This document shows, in pieces, positions 14,061 through 26,000 of a stretch of 64,000 nucleotides of DNA. Each line of letters starts with the position of its first letter. The first letter of the stretch is position 1. The notes under the pieces are model-generated. The model did not search any database, was not told the DNA's origin, and saw only the letters and a list, made by a program, of their open reading frames with translations. This DNA comes from Acridotheres tristis (taxonomy: Eukaryota > Chordata > Aves > Passeriformes > Sturnidae): positions 6,925,034 to 6,989,033 of the forward strand of contig CM072888.1 in assembly GCA_037013685.1 (NCBI GenBank). The letters are read 5' to 3'. Both the position numbers and the translations under genes were made by a program.

Positions 14061-15624
14061 GTAAAGTATAGAACACAAAATCATGATTCCATGGAACATT
14101 GTAATAAAAGATTTTTGAAAAAAGTAATAAAGCTTGGCTATATTCTTCCTTGGAGGGCATAATTTACTGAGAATTTGATAGCACAAATGTGACAGATTTT
14201 CCTCTGTGGGACTACTTCTGGAACTTCTTAATCTGAAATGATTCATAAAACATGAAGTTTGCAGGAAAAAATAGTCATGTAAATAAATGCATTATTTATA
14301 CAGCAGCCAAGGTGAAGAGTTAGTTTAGCTTTTCAGATTAATGCCCTACCCAGTTTGTGAGTCTCACTCACCTAACTCTTAGTTTCCTAGACATTGGCTT
14401 GGATTTTCAGTTGCCTTTGTATCCATTGTTTAAATTTAAGTAGTTTTTTTAATAATGGCTCCTACTGAATATTAAAGTAAGGCAGACCTTTCATTACTAG
14501 TTTGTCATGAGTTGAATTAATCACAGTTGAACAACTTTTTAAAACTGTGCCTCAAGAGTTTTCAAGCTATTAAATATTTTTCTATTATAAGGACTCAGAA
14601 TTGTTCACTGCAGAGAATAAAGTACCACTTTTGCATACATTACACAAACACTTAGTGCTTCATGAATCCACAATAAATTTTCTTGCTGATTACTCATGTA
14701 ATCTAAGGATCTCCTGCTGTTTTATGGAAAGTCTTATTAATTTCATTCAAGTAGTAAAATTAGCACCTGTAGAGAACCCTTTATGGCTTTTAAACTTTTA
14801 TCATCTTTATAAGGACCTGCTTCATTTATCATGTAACAGTTGGTTTATTTTATCTCTCAAAGTATTTATTGATTCTTAAAGATGTTTAATGAGGTAAAAA
14901 AGAAGTTTAAGTAAAAGGAATTATCATATCAGTAATGGTGCTTATCAGTGATAGATTCAGGTAGGATCACGAGATCTGGAAGCTAGGATTTTTTAGGGTT
15001 GATCACTGAGAATTTAACTGTTCCTTTTAAAGCCAGGAGTGCTGAAACACTGGCATGGAACCTCCTTGTCTGGTCCAGTGAATAGGAAGTGAATGAAGCA
15101 CTCATTTCCTGGTGTATATGCTGAGATTTTGTTCTTGAAGAGTCAGGGCCTTAACTGGTGAATTAAATTACAAAAAACAGCACTAATGGAATGTAGAATA
15201 CCAGAGACTGTTGATAAATCTTAGGGGAGCATCTGGCCATTGAGAAAATTGGCCTTTCAGCTGAGACAGAAGACACAACTCAAATCCTTCTTTGGTAATC
15301 AAGGTTCTGTCTTCTATCTTCACAATATTGTCTTTGTCTTCGCTGTATGATCCCCAGTAATGCAAGTTTTTAGCAAACCTGTTCATGCATATTCTGAAAC
15401 GTGTTATAGTTAAGTGCTAATGTTATAATGAGGACAGGAAGCTTAGAATACCTGAGTGCATACAGATGAATATGGTGTTACAGTTCAGACACACACCAAG
15501 TGTCCAGGAAAATAATAGAGCATCTTTTTTCATGAATTCAGTTCTGTACCTATGGCTCAAGGTAATTCTGTATTTCTTCTAGAAATTCCCTATGTCCAGT
15601 TGTAGAGGTGACTTGACAACAAAA

Positions 15625-15721
15625 TCAAAGTATCCCTAGAGGTGTTTAAGGCCAGATTGGATGGGGCTCTGAGCAATCTGGTCTACTAAAAAGTTCCCTG
15701 AACCTTCCTGTGATTCTGTGT
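15625..15721 (+). mobile_element. CR1 LINE 3'-end fragment, avian
   Basis: The stretch reading ATCCCTAGAGGTGTTTAAGG (near 15632), followed by GATTGGATGGGGCTCTGAGC (near 15656) and CTGGTCTACT, is the signature of the 3' end of the CR1 retrotransposon, the dominant LINE of birds. It finishes near CTGTGATTCTGTG at 15709-15720, which matches the short direct-repeat tail that CR1 carries in place of a poly(A) tract. The segment between CTGGTCTACT and the tail is shorter than in typical copies, so there is an internal deletion. Only this severely 5'-truncated end remains, with no coding capacity. The family is clear; I do not assign a subfamily. Confidence 0.88.
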
Positions 15722-16398
15722 TAGGTCTCTGCATATGGACTTCATGATGGACAGAAGTCGTTGATTAAAACCCCTTGCTCATTAGAAACTAGTTTTATCT
15801 AAACATTTATTGTATTGTCTCCAGAGCCCCTGGTGACAAAGCTGCTTGTTCTGTTCAGATGGCTGTGGTACCTAACCCTGTGCATGTTTCCACATGTGCA
15901 CTGTGTGCCCACCATGGTGCTCTTTTTCAGAGCAGGGAGAGGGATCAGGATTGCTTTGTTGCTGCACTGTGAGATAGCAGATCATGACATGGCAACATCC
16001 AGGGCAATGAGGGGCATTTGGGATGTGCATTCAGTGCTGTTTTCCTGCCCTTATCGGGAATGCTGTCTTTGAAATTCCATTAATAATGGAATGAGAGAAA
16101 CAGGGGCTGATGCTTTCTCCCAGGTTCTCATTCGACTTTCTTCCTTCAGGGCTGTTAAAACAGCTTTTGAGAATTTTGAATTCCCTTTGGATATTAAGGA
16201 AAGCATGTTCTTGTTGCTACATCTGCCAGGTTAAAGAGTCAAGGCAGAGGCTTCTCAGGAGGTTATTCAGAGATCTGCCTTGAGGGTGGGATAGCCATGA
16301 GTGGCATGGAAGGTGGGAAAAATTGGCCTGGCTTTTGGAGGATTATTCTGCTCCAGTGGTTTGAAAGTTCATTCCTGAGCAGCCAAAGCACTCTATAA
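15722..16398. other. Unassigned DNA between CR1 and retroviral relic
   Basis: No feature is certain here. Reading frame 1 on the + strand is open from about 16159 to a stop at 16396-16398, immediately upstream of and in the same frame as the recognisable reverse-transcriptase remnant. The part after about 16260 may therefore be an unrecognised upstream portion of the same retroviral fossil. From 15722 to 16160 I see nothing that I can name. Confidence 0.35.
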
Positions 16399-17320
16399 GG
16401 TGATAAAAGAGGTGAAAGAAAAGTACTCTGGCAGAAGTTTGTATGGAGAGTGCCATTGTCAGATGCTGATGTGTTCTCCATTCTTTCAGCAGCAGAGTGC
16501 AGGGCACAGTTTGCTTTTGCCTGCAAGGCTGTGCAGTACAGACACCTGGAACTGACTGCCCCGGGGTGGAAACACAGCTCCAGTGTTTGCCATGGGCTCA
16601 TCCTGGCTGCACTGGAAGAGGGTGAGGCTCCACAGCACTTGTAATACACTCATGTCTCCCCACCAACCAACAAGAAGGAAACAGTGCTTTCCTAGGCACT
16701 GTGGGTTTTGGGAGGAGGCATATTCCAGGCTACAGTCATTGTAAGCCCTCTCTGTCAGGTGATCTGGAAGAAAAATGATTTTAGGAGGGGTCCTGAACAG
16801 CAAGGTTTTGAACGAATTAAAAGGGAGATCATTCATACAATAATAGCCTTTGGACCAGTCGAGTTAAGACAAGATGTAAAAAATATGCTGTGTATGGCAG
16901 CCAGGGAGAATGGGCCCTCCTGGGGTCTCTGGCAAAAAGTATCCACAGAAACTCGAGGATGACCCTTGAGATTCTGAATTTGGGGATACAAAGGATCTGA
17001 AGCTCATTGTACCCCAACTGAAAAAGAGATCCTGGCAGCTTAGGAAGGGGTTCAGGCTTCCTTGGGAGTGACTGGCACTGAAGCACTGCTGCTTCTGCCA
17101 CCCCAAATACCTGTGCCACTGATGGTGTGTGAGCTTAGGGGCTTGTGCTGATCACACAGGAAACTTCAACAGGCAGCCCCAATCCCCCGGAGCTCTTGGA
17201 ATTCATCACAAACTGGCCTGAGGGTGAAAAGATCAGACTGTGATCAGAGGAGGAGAAAAGGTGATGTGCTGACGAGGCCCCATCATATAACAGCTGCTAG
17301 ACAATATCAGACAAATTGTT
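16399..17320 (+). pseudogene. Decayed endogenous retrovirus pol fragment (RT region)
   Basis: This is a dead copy of an avian endogenous retroviral polymerase, probably ERVL-like (class III). Frame 1 first shows reverse-transcriptase palm sequence (about 16405-16660, with the segment around PGWKHSS near 16560). A thumb/connection segment follows (about 16700-17120), including TEKEILAA at about 17017-17040. The frame then shifts, and frame 3 continues from about 17151 (ITNWPEGE near 17205-17228) to about 17318. The relic stops there, before any RNase H or integrase core. In-frame stops lie at 16642, 16693, 16960, 16975, 17041, 17241 and 17298. Where the catalytic Y-x-D-D box is expected (16645-16656) the codons read Y-T-H-V, so both catalytic aspartates are gone. 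The gap between that box and the thumb is short, suggesting an internal deletion. No LTRs were seen beside it. Class assignment is by eye. Confidence 0.85.
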
Positions 17321-17602
17321 TAAAATGCCTTCCCAGTATTGCCCATGTCCTTATTTCCCTCTGTTATAGGTGTGACCATGCCATAGATGTTTATTCTTGT
17401 GATGAAGCATTTATTATAAAACATGGCTGAAATAACTTGTTTCTTAGTTTTCTGACGATCACCCAGAAACAGCAGTGTAGGTCACCAGAAAAATAGAAGC
17501 AATTAAAGAAATTCAATTTAATTTATAGGAAATCACAAATTTTGGCACAAATTCTCTACATACAGAGCAGAAGATTAAATCTCTCTGTGAAATTCTCTGT
17601 GT

Positions 17603-17604
<2 letters not shown>

Positions 17605-17645
<41 letters not shown>

Positions 17646-17680
17646 TTTTTTTTTGTTTGTTTGTTTGTTTGTTTTTTTTT
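17605..17680. repeat. T40 homopolymer plus TTTG repeat
   Basis: There are forty consecutive T residues at 17605-17644, then a T-rich tail with four to five TTTG units and a final run of nine T ending at 17680. On the minus strand this reads as a long A tract with CAAA units. It could be a microsatellite, or the poly(A) tail of a retroposed sequence on the minus strand whose body would lie above 17681, but nothing recognisable as a gene copy is there. Length is prone to sequencing and assembly error. Confidence 0.9.
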
Positions 17681-17929
17681 AATCCTGCTGTGAAATACAG
17701 AAATTAATGAAAGTGAAAGATTTTGGAATAACACGTAGTGGGAAAAGAATAATATTACGAATGTTGTATGTACAAATATTAAAGTCTCCCTCCTTTTTCC
17801 TCATTTGGATTATGTGTATGCATATTTTGATATTTAGTTTCAGTTATTTCAGTCTGTTGATGCAGAAAAGAAATGGTCTCCTTCCTGAACCGATTTTTTA
17901 ATCTTACCTTACTGAAGTAAAGGTTCAGA

Positions 17930-18180
17930 AATACTAACAATGCTTGATTTAAATTATATGAAGGCTTTGCAGTAAGAATCTAAATGGCAGCAGTTGCATA
18001 ATTCCTATGTTATGAATCATTTTTACCTGAGAATTAACTTGCTAATTACAGCAGTTAAGTGTAATTATTCTGCCTCTTAAGGTACCTTATTACTGCTTTT
18101 TGACAATAAGACAAAGTCTGCCAAAGTTAATTATCATAATAATAATTTAGTGCACACTTTTGGTCTTGTTAAGAATACAA
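17930..18180. other. Candidate conserved non-coding block
   Basis: Homeodomain-type words are concentrated here: GCTAATTACAGCAG near 18041, GTAATTATTC near 18061 and GTTAATTATC near 18126. SOX/TCF-like ACAATAAGACAAAG lies near 18103. The sequence is complex, repeat-free and unlike the decayed transposons next door. This appearance is common for vertebrate developmental enhancers, but no alignment supports it here. Confidence 0.25.
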
Positions 18181-19783
18181 TATAATCTTGGAGAAATGAT
18201 CTTTTCCATGTTAATCAGTCATTCACAAAGCTGTCTTTCATGTTTCTTACTCCTCTGAGAAGTGGATTGAAGCTCGGTAATTGGAGAGGCACGGAATGAC
18301 AGAAGAGAATGTATTGCTCTATTTCAGGGTCTGGTTTTCACCAAATACTGAAATGCTTTCAAAGGCTCAGTTAAGTTTCCTCACAGTAATGTAAATGTGA
18401 CAAATTTTAATAATTCCCTTTAAACCCCCTTCATTCTTCTGATCCCAAACCTCTCAGATATATAAATTTCTTAGTCAGTTAGTATGTTACCAGATGCTAC
18501 CAGACAAGCAGAGACTTCAGCTTTTTTTGCTGTTTTCTGTTTTTTTAATCAAGGTATTTTGGTTTTATATAGTTTCTTGTATCTGGCCGTAATTTCATAA
18601 GATTGGAAAACTCCATCTTCTTCAAGATGATAAAGTACATCTAGCAAACCTGTTTTTTATTAGTAGGATAGGCTTTGATCTATTTTAATTCTTTTTGTAA
18701 TAAAATCAGTGATACTGGTATTCCTTCCTTCATGAATAATTGCCTTTCTCTCTGTATTGAGGTGAGATAAAAATGAAGCAATTCTCTGTGAAAGACACTC
18801 CAAATGGAACTCTATCACAGAACTCTTAAGTTTATTAAAGTAAATTTTTGTGTATTGATTGTGGATTTGGAGAAGTTTCTCTGCAGGTGTAAGACTGTAT
18901 GAAGAAGGATGAAAAGTTTATCATCTAATGCATCATATTAGTGGAGCAAAACTTCTAATATGTTTGCAGAGACCCTGAATAGTTGTTGAATTTTCTAAAA
19001 TAAATATTGTGTTTGCACAATGACATTTGATGCCCTGACAAGCCCCCAGATTTATTAATCTCTTTTGTATTGAGACATTTGTCTGCTGAAAGTAGATAAT
19101 AAGGACGAGGCAGATTTTAAATTCGTGGTCCAGGTTTGTACAACCATCAGCCATGCCTGTCTGATGCTCTGTGAGTTAAATTTGTCTGACAGTATTTGAC
19201 AGCCATAATAAGAACCTGCATTTGTAAAAAAAATAACCTTGTTCTGAAAAAAAATGAATGGAATTTTTAAATAAGGGAGTCCTAGGTGTTAAAAAAGTGT
19301 GGATGGAAAAACCAGTGAGGAAAAACATAAGAGGAACATGGTCTCTTTGAGGCTGTCTACTTCTCATCATTGCTTTTTACAGATGCAATGAATTTTTGCT
19401 GACCATGTGGTACAAAATGTTTATATTCAGTATATCTTTTCTATTTCTTGTTGTAGCCATTCATACTTTAACATTATTTGAAAGGGCCATCATCTGGCCT
19501 CAGTTTATGCATTGTTTACAAATTATTACAGAATAATAATTTTTACTCTGGGAGATAAGTAGTGTGTTAATATTTAACTCAACTCCAATATGCATTGCTC
19601 AAAATAGCATTTGTATAGAGATGATTTTTGGTCTTTGCAACAACAGGATTGCAATCTGAGTTTTGTGTTTTGTTAATTAAAAGCCCAAAAATACGAATTT
19701 GAAACTGGAGCTGGACATGTAATGGTACCCTCTATAATGGGAAAAATTATCTTCATGGTTTTGGATTGTGTTCTTAAATGTCT

Positions 19784-19823
19784 GTGCAACAGCCAGTGCC
19801 AACAATGGTGCTGAGTGTTGCAC
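19784..19823. repeat. Compact 40-base hairpin
   Basis: GTGCAACA pairs with TGTTGCAC (8 bp). After a 2x2 mismatch, CAGTGCCA pairs with TGGTGCTG (8 bp including two G-U pairs), closed by the loop ACAA. The symmetry is too good to be typical, but the stem does not extend beyond 19784 or 19823. It is therefore shorter than usual microRNA precursors. It may be an inverted micro-duplication rather than a functional RNA. Confidence 0.6.
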
Positions 19824-22739
19824 CAAATACAAGGAACAATTACAAAGATTTTACAGTACTAAAATTTCCCTCTAGCAAGACTTCTACAGCAAGTATTTTA
19901 AGCAATTTATTTGTCATATACAGAGACAATGAGAAACATTAGTCCTCTGGGGTTTTTTAAGGTATTTTTAGAAGCCCCTTCTGCAAGTGAATTTTATACT
20001 TTACCTGTGTGGTTCTGAAAATGATATTATGATAAACATTTAAGGAAATTTATGGATGTATTTTTGTGGTAAGGGAGACATATAGTTACCTGGGATATTT
20101 TGTTTTTCTTAAGATCAACAGCATTTTTAAGACCACTGGAAATTTCCTAGAATTTATTTGTCATCCTCAAAGACAATGCCTTTGAAATATGAGTGTCGCT
20201 TCAGTAGCTTATTTTCTTTCCAATTTATTTTTATTTCATAGTGGTATTTCACAGTCTTACTGTGGCCAGCATTGTAGGCTTGCTTGAATGGACAGAGCTC
20301 CATTGAGACAAAAGCCTGAAAACCCATTTAGATAGTAAATTCTTGGCTGCAGTTTTGTGATTTTTACAGACAGGTTCTGTTCTCATAGGTGAGTTTGTTC
20401 TCATACTCTTCAGAGTTCCTAGAATTTAGTCTTCTCATGTGAATGATATCCCAAAATTAAATGAATGACATCAAAATAAAATAAAACATACAGGGAAAGA
20501 GAAGCCATAATGCAGGATATAAATAGCACTTATGCTTAGAGATAAGTTGTCTTTGTCTTTTACTGAATATTGTTTCATTTCAGTGGTAATTAAACTGTCT
20601 TCTTCTGTGAAGTAGTGTATCTTACTGCCCAGATCAGTTAGGAAAACAAGTTTATTTAATGTAAGTGCATAAACAGCGCTTTATTACCTCACTTTGCACT
20701 CTTCTCTTGTTAAGTCCTTCACTCCATCTCTTTGCTGGTACTCGATTTTGGGGCATCATGTGGCTCACATCTCTGACTCTCCTGCTTGGCAGCTCAGCTG
20801 AAGCACAGGGATGCCATTTTCAGTGAGGGTGGAGAGGATGAGATGATGCATGCCCTTATCTCAGCAGATAATCAGGTATTGTGGGATGCATACATTGATT
20901 GTTCAGGTCAGACTCTGTGATGAAGGTTTGTTTTCAGTGCTGTGTAGCACTGACTGTACTTTGAACAAGCTGTTTAGAAAAAACAGTCGAAGTGATTTTC
21001 TGATTTTCATGGGTTTTTTCAATAGGGAAAAGATAAAATAGTTTAACAGCCTATCTGCTTTTGCAGGTAAGGAGTATTCTATGAGGGCAGCCAAGTTGTT
21101 ATGTGGAAAGTGCAAATCTCAAATACCTGCATTCAAATCACCAGTGGGAGTGGGCTCTGTTATTCCAGTGATTCTGTCATGTCCTCCCTTTCAAACTGCT
21201 GGTATGACAAAGCAGAAGATCACAAAACTAATCCAAAACGACAACCCCACCAAAAGAAACAAAGAAACCCAAAATAATCTTCCTGAAAAACTCAAGATTT
21301 ATTTGTAATTTCTTTAAGTAAGCCTGATATTCCATCCCCTGTGCAGAATGATGTTTGATTAGAACTTAGCATAGACACCATTGCTTGTGAATAGGAAGGA
21401 AAATCAGAACAGTGATTGGGTTAGAGGTGGTGTAAAACTTCTGCATTTTTTTTTGCATTTTTAATAGAAGTTATTAAAAAACTAAATACCTGTCTTAAGT
21501 GAGGAAAAGGTGACTGGCTGCCAATCAGTTTAAGGTATTCCATGTGCATATTCATATTATTAGGAGGATTCCTTGAGCAAGATAAAATACATACTGAACA
21601 GTTGTAGGAACTGTAATAATATTCAATGGCACGAGATTGTCAGCTTATTTGGGATGAGGAAGAGAGGAAAGTTGGAAAGAGATGGATGAAGAATTAGAAC
21701 AAGATTAGCATGCCACACATGAAGAGTTTAGTGTCCCCTAATAGTAAAATCTGAGCAAATTCTGTATTGTTTCCACAGCAAGCATTAGCATAGCTGTGTT
21801 GCTCTCCATGATAAGTAGTGTAGCAGGAATTGACTTGAAACACAATTATGTTTTTAAATTAAACAAGGATTGGTATTATTCAACACAAACATGAAAATTA
21901 TCGAGGTCTGTGGAAGAAGTAAAAGAAGAATCCATCTAATCCATCTAACTTGAGATGGGCAGCCATTTCTAGAAATAATGGGATGTGATTGAGCCACAGC
22001 CTTTTTTTTCTAGGGGGTGTTTCTCAAATGAGGAAAAGTCATTGCTGCACTAAAGAAGAAATTATGAGGAATGTCAGTGTATCTGTGCAGGATGATGAAC
22101 AATATAAAATGTGTCATCTTTACATCTTTGATTATTGAGAGCCAGACTTTACATAGTATACACTAAGGTTAGGTTAAAAGCTGGGCTTTTGACTCTGTCA
22201 GGATTTTTATGAGAAATTGAAAGTTCTGAGAGCAACATGGAATGAGGAAAGCTGTTTGAAAAGTAGCAGGTCGACAGGTCAATAATAGAATTTCCTGCCT
22301 GTCTTTGTTGCTGAACATCCAACACACTACTCCTCCATGAGGTTTGTTTGTGCCTACAAACAGGATACAGAACATTCATGTTTTAAGGATCAGTTTAATA
22401 ATAATCAATATGCTCATTATTAGGATATAGTAGTAATTAAAAATGTAAATAATTAGAACTGGAAGAGAGTTAAGGCTTATGAGACCCTCCTATGTTTGAT
22501 TTGGAGAGAAGAACAATTTAAAAAGTTATTAACAGCTTTAAGGACTTGTTAATGAAGGGGAGGAGTATTACAATAAGTTTGTTTTCTTGGTTACAGGTTG
22601 TATATTCCAGTTTTGTTTTAATGTCAATAATATATGATGACTAATGTGAAAGAACAGGTTCTTTTCCATAATATTACTCACAAAGCTACATAACAGTCAT
22701 GTTTCTTTTGCTCTTGAGATTGTTTTATTGTCGTTGTGT

Positions 22740-23040
22740 CACCACAGCTGAGTTGCCATTTTTCAGGGGAAGTTGCACAACCCTTCTGTAACTCTAGTTT
22801 GACACTTAATTAGACTTGGCTGCTCTGATGAGATTGCAGCAGTAATTATGTCTGCATATCCTTTTTCACGTGAAATATGTAGTCATTAGCCATTGTCAGC
22901 TATTTTGGCTTTTTGAGAAGAGAGAGCCAGCAAACAATTCTAACAGCATTTGAAATAAAGGTCTAATTGCCTGCTGCATATCTAATTAAAATCTAAATGT
23001 GGACACTGATGAAAATTCTTAGACATTTTGAGAAAAGTAA
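22740..23040. other. Candidate conserved non-coding block with E-box
   Basis: A dense array of possible transcription-factor words lies in repeat-free sequence: TTAATTA at 22806-22812, AGTAATTATG near 22841, a palindromic E-box CACGTG at 22867-22872, TCTAATTGCC near 22962 and CTAATTAAA near 22982. The spacing and complexity resemble known developmental enhancers. This is inference from composition, and sequence alignment to other birds, crocodiles or mammals would decide it. Confidence 0.28.
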
Positions 23041-26000
23041 TCTGAAATAATTGAGAAATCTGGTCACTTTGTAGATACCTGCCATTATGCAAGTTTAAAC
23101 TTGACTTGTCACTCTAATTCCAGTTTGCATTTGTCTGCAACTGGATCTTGCTCAGTGACAGAGGTGACACAGATGGCTTTACCATAAATACTGAGTAATA
23201 CACAGGCCATCAAATACTGACCTTTATATTTCTCTAGAGCACAGGGTGGAGCTATTGACCACAATGGGTTCTGTTAAACCATACAATCAATGTTGATTAA
23301 ATATTCAAATCATATTCATTAGTATCACATCAAAACTGATAATAATGACTCCTTGTCAATTAGTTTGTTTTTTTCTTTTCCTAACATCACAAATTGCCTG
23401 TGCATTTATTGCTTGCTATTCTTAGCAGCTTTTTAATGACTTCATAATTGTAGAAATGCTTTTAATGCATCAGTGGGCTTTTGGACATATTACTGCAGCC
23501 ATGGGCAGTGAAATATATGAGATGCTACTCCACATTTGCTGTGATCAGAAGGTGGAAGGTGTACATTTAAAAATGTTGAACATACTTCGTCCATGTTAAG
23601 AAAGATTAATTCTCACAGTATTATCAAGAGGACATTTGAATTCTCAGCATGTAATTTGTTGTGTGCTGTACTTTATTGTCTTTTTCTGCATTTCTAGCAC
23701 ACTGTCTCCTCCTGTGTGTTTGGAACTCGTGCAAATTATTTAGAACTGCATTTTTATATGATTACACCCTTTCTCGTTGGCATTGCCAAATAATCAGAAG
23801 TCAGTTTATTACTTTCTTGAATGGAAGCTCAGCACAGCATTAGCCATTCTTTGCCTGAGTATGAAGATAGATTGCTTGTAGAGATGACTTAAGTCAGAGA
23901 ATCGATCTGAATGACTCAAGCTTACGGAATTCTTAATCAAAGTATCTGAGATGTATCAAGAATTCTCATTTTGAAAGAGTGTGACAGCTTTATCAATCTT
24001 GCAGTTTGTTTAGCGTTCTTTATGCTATCACACAAAAGGAGTAGCAAGTAGAGTGTAAACTCTAAAGCATATTATTGAAACTTGCAGTTGGCACTGTGTC
24101 CATATTTCTGGTTGAATTTTTAGCTATGTTTGATAGCAAACAGAAGAGACAGGATGGGCATTTCTAGGTCTTCATTCTTCACGTTGTCAGTGTTCGGCAG
24201 CGAGAGGAAGCAAAGCTGTGTTTCAGCAGGGATGCACTGGGTGCAGTGTTCCCAGAGAGTTGGCACCCAGCCATCTGATGTAGCATCAGCTCTTAGACAA
24301 ATTCATGTGACACTGAGCCAAACATTAATCAAGGTTTAATTGATTTGCCATTATGAGGCAGGAAAAAGTAGGTCTTGTTCCATGCAGAACAGGTGTTTTG
24401 CTATTCCACACGTGTTGTGAAGAACAGACTTTCTCTTCAGCATAATACCAAAAAGATATCTTAGAAAATGAAGGTATCATCTACAGTACAGATTCAAATC
24501 TAAAGCTCTAATAACTCAGTAGATAAATGCTTAATATAACTACTGCTGGCTGGCAGTTCTTCAAAGGGGAGATTAAGAAAATAATTGGTCATTAATTTCT
24601 TCACAGCAAGAGGTTTGTGCATTGAAATCCAATGCTTTGAGCAACTCTTCAGCCAAAATAATGAACTAAAAAGAAATGATATTGCAGAAGAGAAATTTCG
24701 AGGTTGATATTCTAGAGGATGATAAGCATTATTATCAAAGTTGTTGAAAGTACTATATTTATTTTTCTCTCATTTATTTTGATGAATAAATTCTGTTTTG
24801 TTAGTTTCTACATAGTTCAAATAAATTACTAGATTTTTTAAAAAGTTGATATATAAATTATATGTCTCGTTTCAGTTATGCCATTCTGTACATAAAAATT
24901 CTAATACATATATTCATTTTGCTTAATAGTAACCACAAAGTTGAGGAGACTTAACTGAGCTGGATTCAGAATTCTATTAATAGGCCTGGAGACACAATAA
25001 TTGTCACACTTGGAATCAAACAGGACTGCAGAGTAATAATTTCAGTAGACCAAACTAATGGTTGAGTTGCAAATATGAAATAATATGTATTTTCTGTTAT
25101 ATACAGTGCCTTCACAAAGCACTTGTTTACGTTGCTCTTTTTTTGTGTATTTTCTAGAGAAAAAGCCTTTAAAAAGACCAGTTTAATTGATGATAATTCA
25201 TATCAAATCTTTTTCTTCTTATTGAAATATCTTTTGGTGGGCAAGAATTTAAACAATTCCAAGTCAGTCCTGGGTTTAGAGATATGGTTTTGGATTATGT
25301 TTATGTTTTCCTGACTTTAGGTGTTGGTGCAGAAGCTCTAAGTGGGACCTGGGGAGAGATGGTTGTGCAGGTGGTGCTTTGGGGAGCTGGAAGAGAGGCA
25401 GCCAGAGCAGCCTTGTTCCCTACAGGATGTGCAAAGAAAAGTTGTGAGTAGGCAGTGCTGGATGTTACACCAAAAGCCAAATGAAAGTTGCAGTGTAGGC
25501 ATTAAAGGCAGTCCTGGAAGTTTGAACATGGTCTGAAGAGATCAAAGGTTCCTTGAAAAGTTCTCTCAAGTATTTCTTATTTCCAGACTTAGCAGGCTGA
25601 TTACCTGCTTTATTTTTTTATTTCGGTTTTAGTTGCCTTCCTGTGTATAAGGCTGAGAGAAAATGTATGGGTTAGCTGAATATATCAGTGAAATATGGGA
25701 GAAACAGAGACCTTTTCTGGGCTATTGCTGGAATCCTCCACCTTCCCTTCTGAAAAAGGGCATCTATTAAAAAGAAGAGCAAGGTGGCAGTTATATTTGA
25801 CATTATAGATAGCAACACAGCTGCTAAGAATAAAGAATTATAAACAGCATCGTGTGAATTTACTTTACTTTCTGCTAGCCCAGACCAGCAGATACTGAAG
25901 AGGCACAGATAATAACATCCTCTTCAGCCACAGATGTCAGTCAGAAGGGTTTGGGGCACAGAGCTGCAGTAGTTTAAAATAGCTGGCCCCATTGCTCATT

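Larger units (their letters stand above)
1..15624. other. AT-rich gene-free DNA, left part
   Basis: No exon, RNA gene or intact transposon is recognisable on either strand. The open frames here stay under about 115 codons, have no domain I recognise and often overlap on opposite strands (for example around 4504-4932 and 11176-11520), so I treat them as chance. Small simple-sequence features include six AAG units at 9367-9384 and a CT-rich stretch at about 11706-11740. A perfect 11-bp inverted repeat lies at 13027-13062 and is listed separately. Runs of ATTA/TAAT words occur at about 4020-4260, 10530-10760 and 13720-14060 and are listed as candidate conserved blocks. The stretch could be intergenic or intronic. 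Confidence 0.6.

Noticed and set aside
16263..16649. 128-codon minus-strand open frame
   Set aside because: Antisense to the retroviral relic, whose + strand translation is the one that matches a known family.
17513..17734. 73-codon minus-strand frame with poly-lysine run
   Set aside because: Created by reading through the T40 homopolymer and TTTG repeat.
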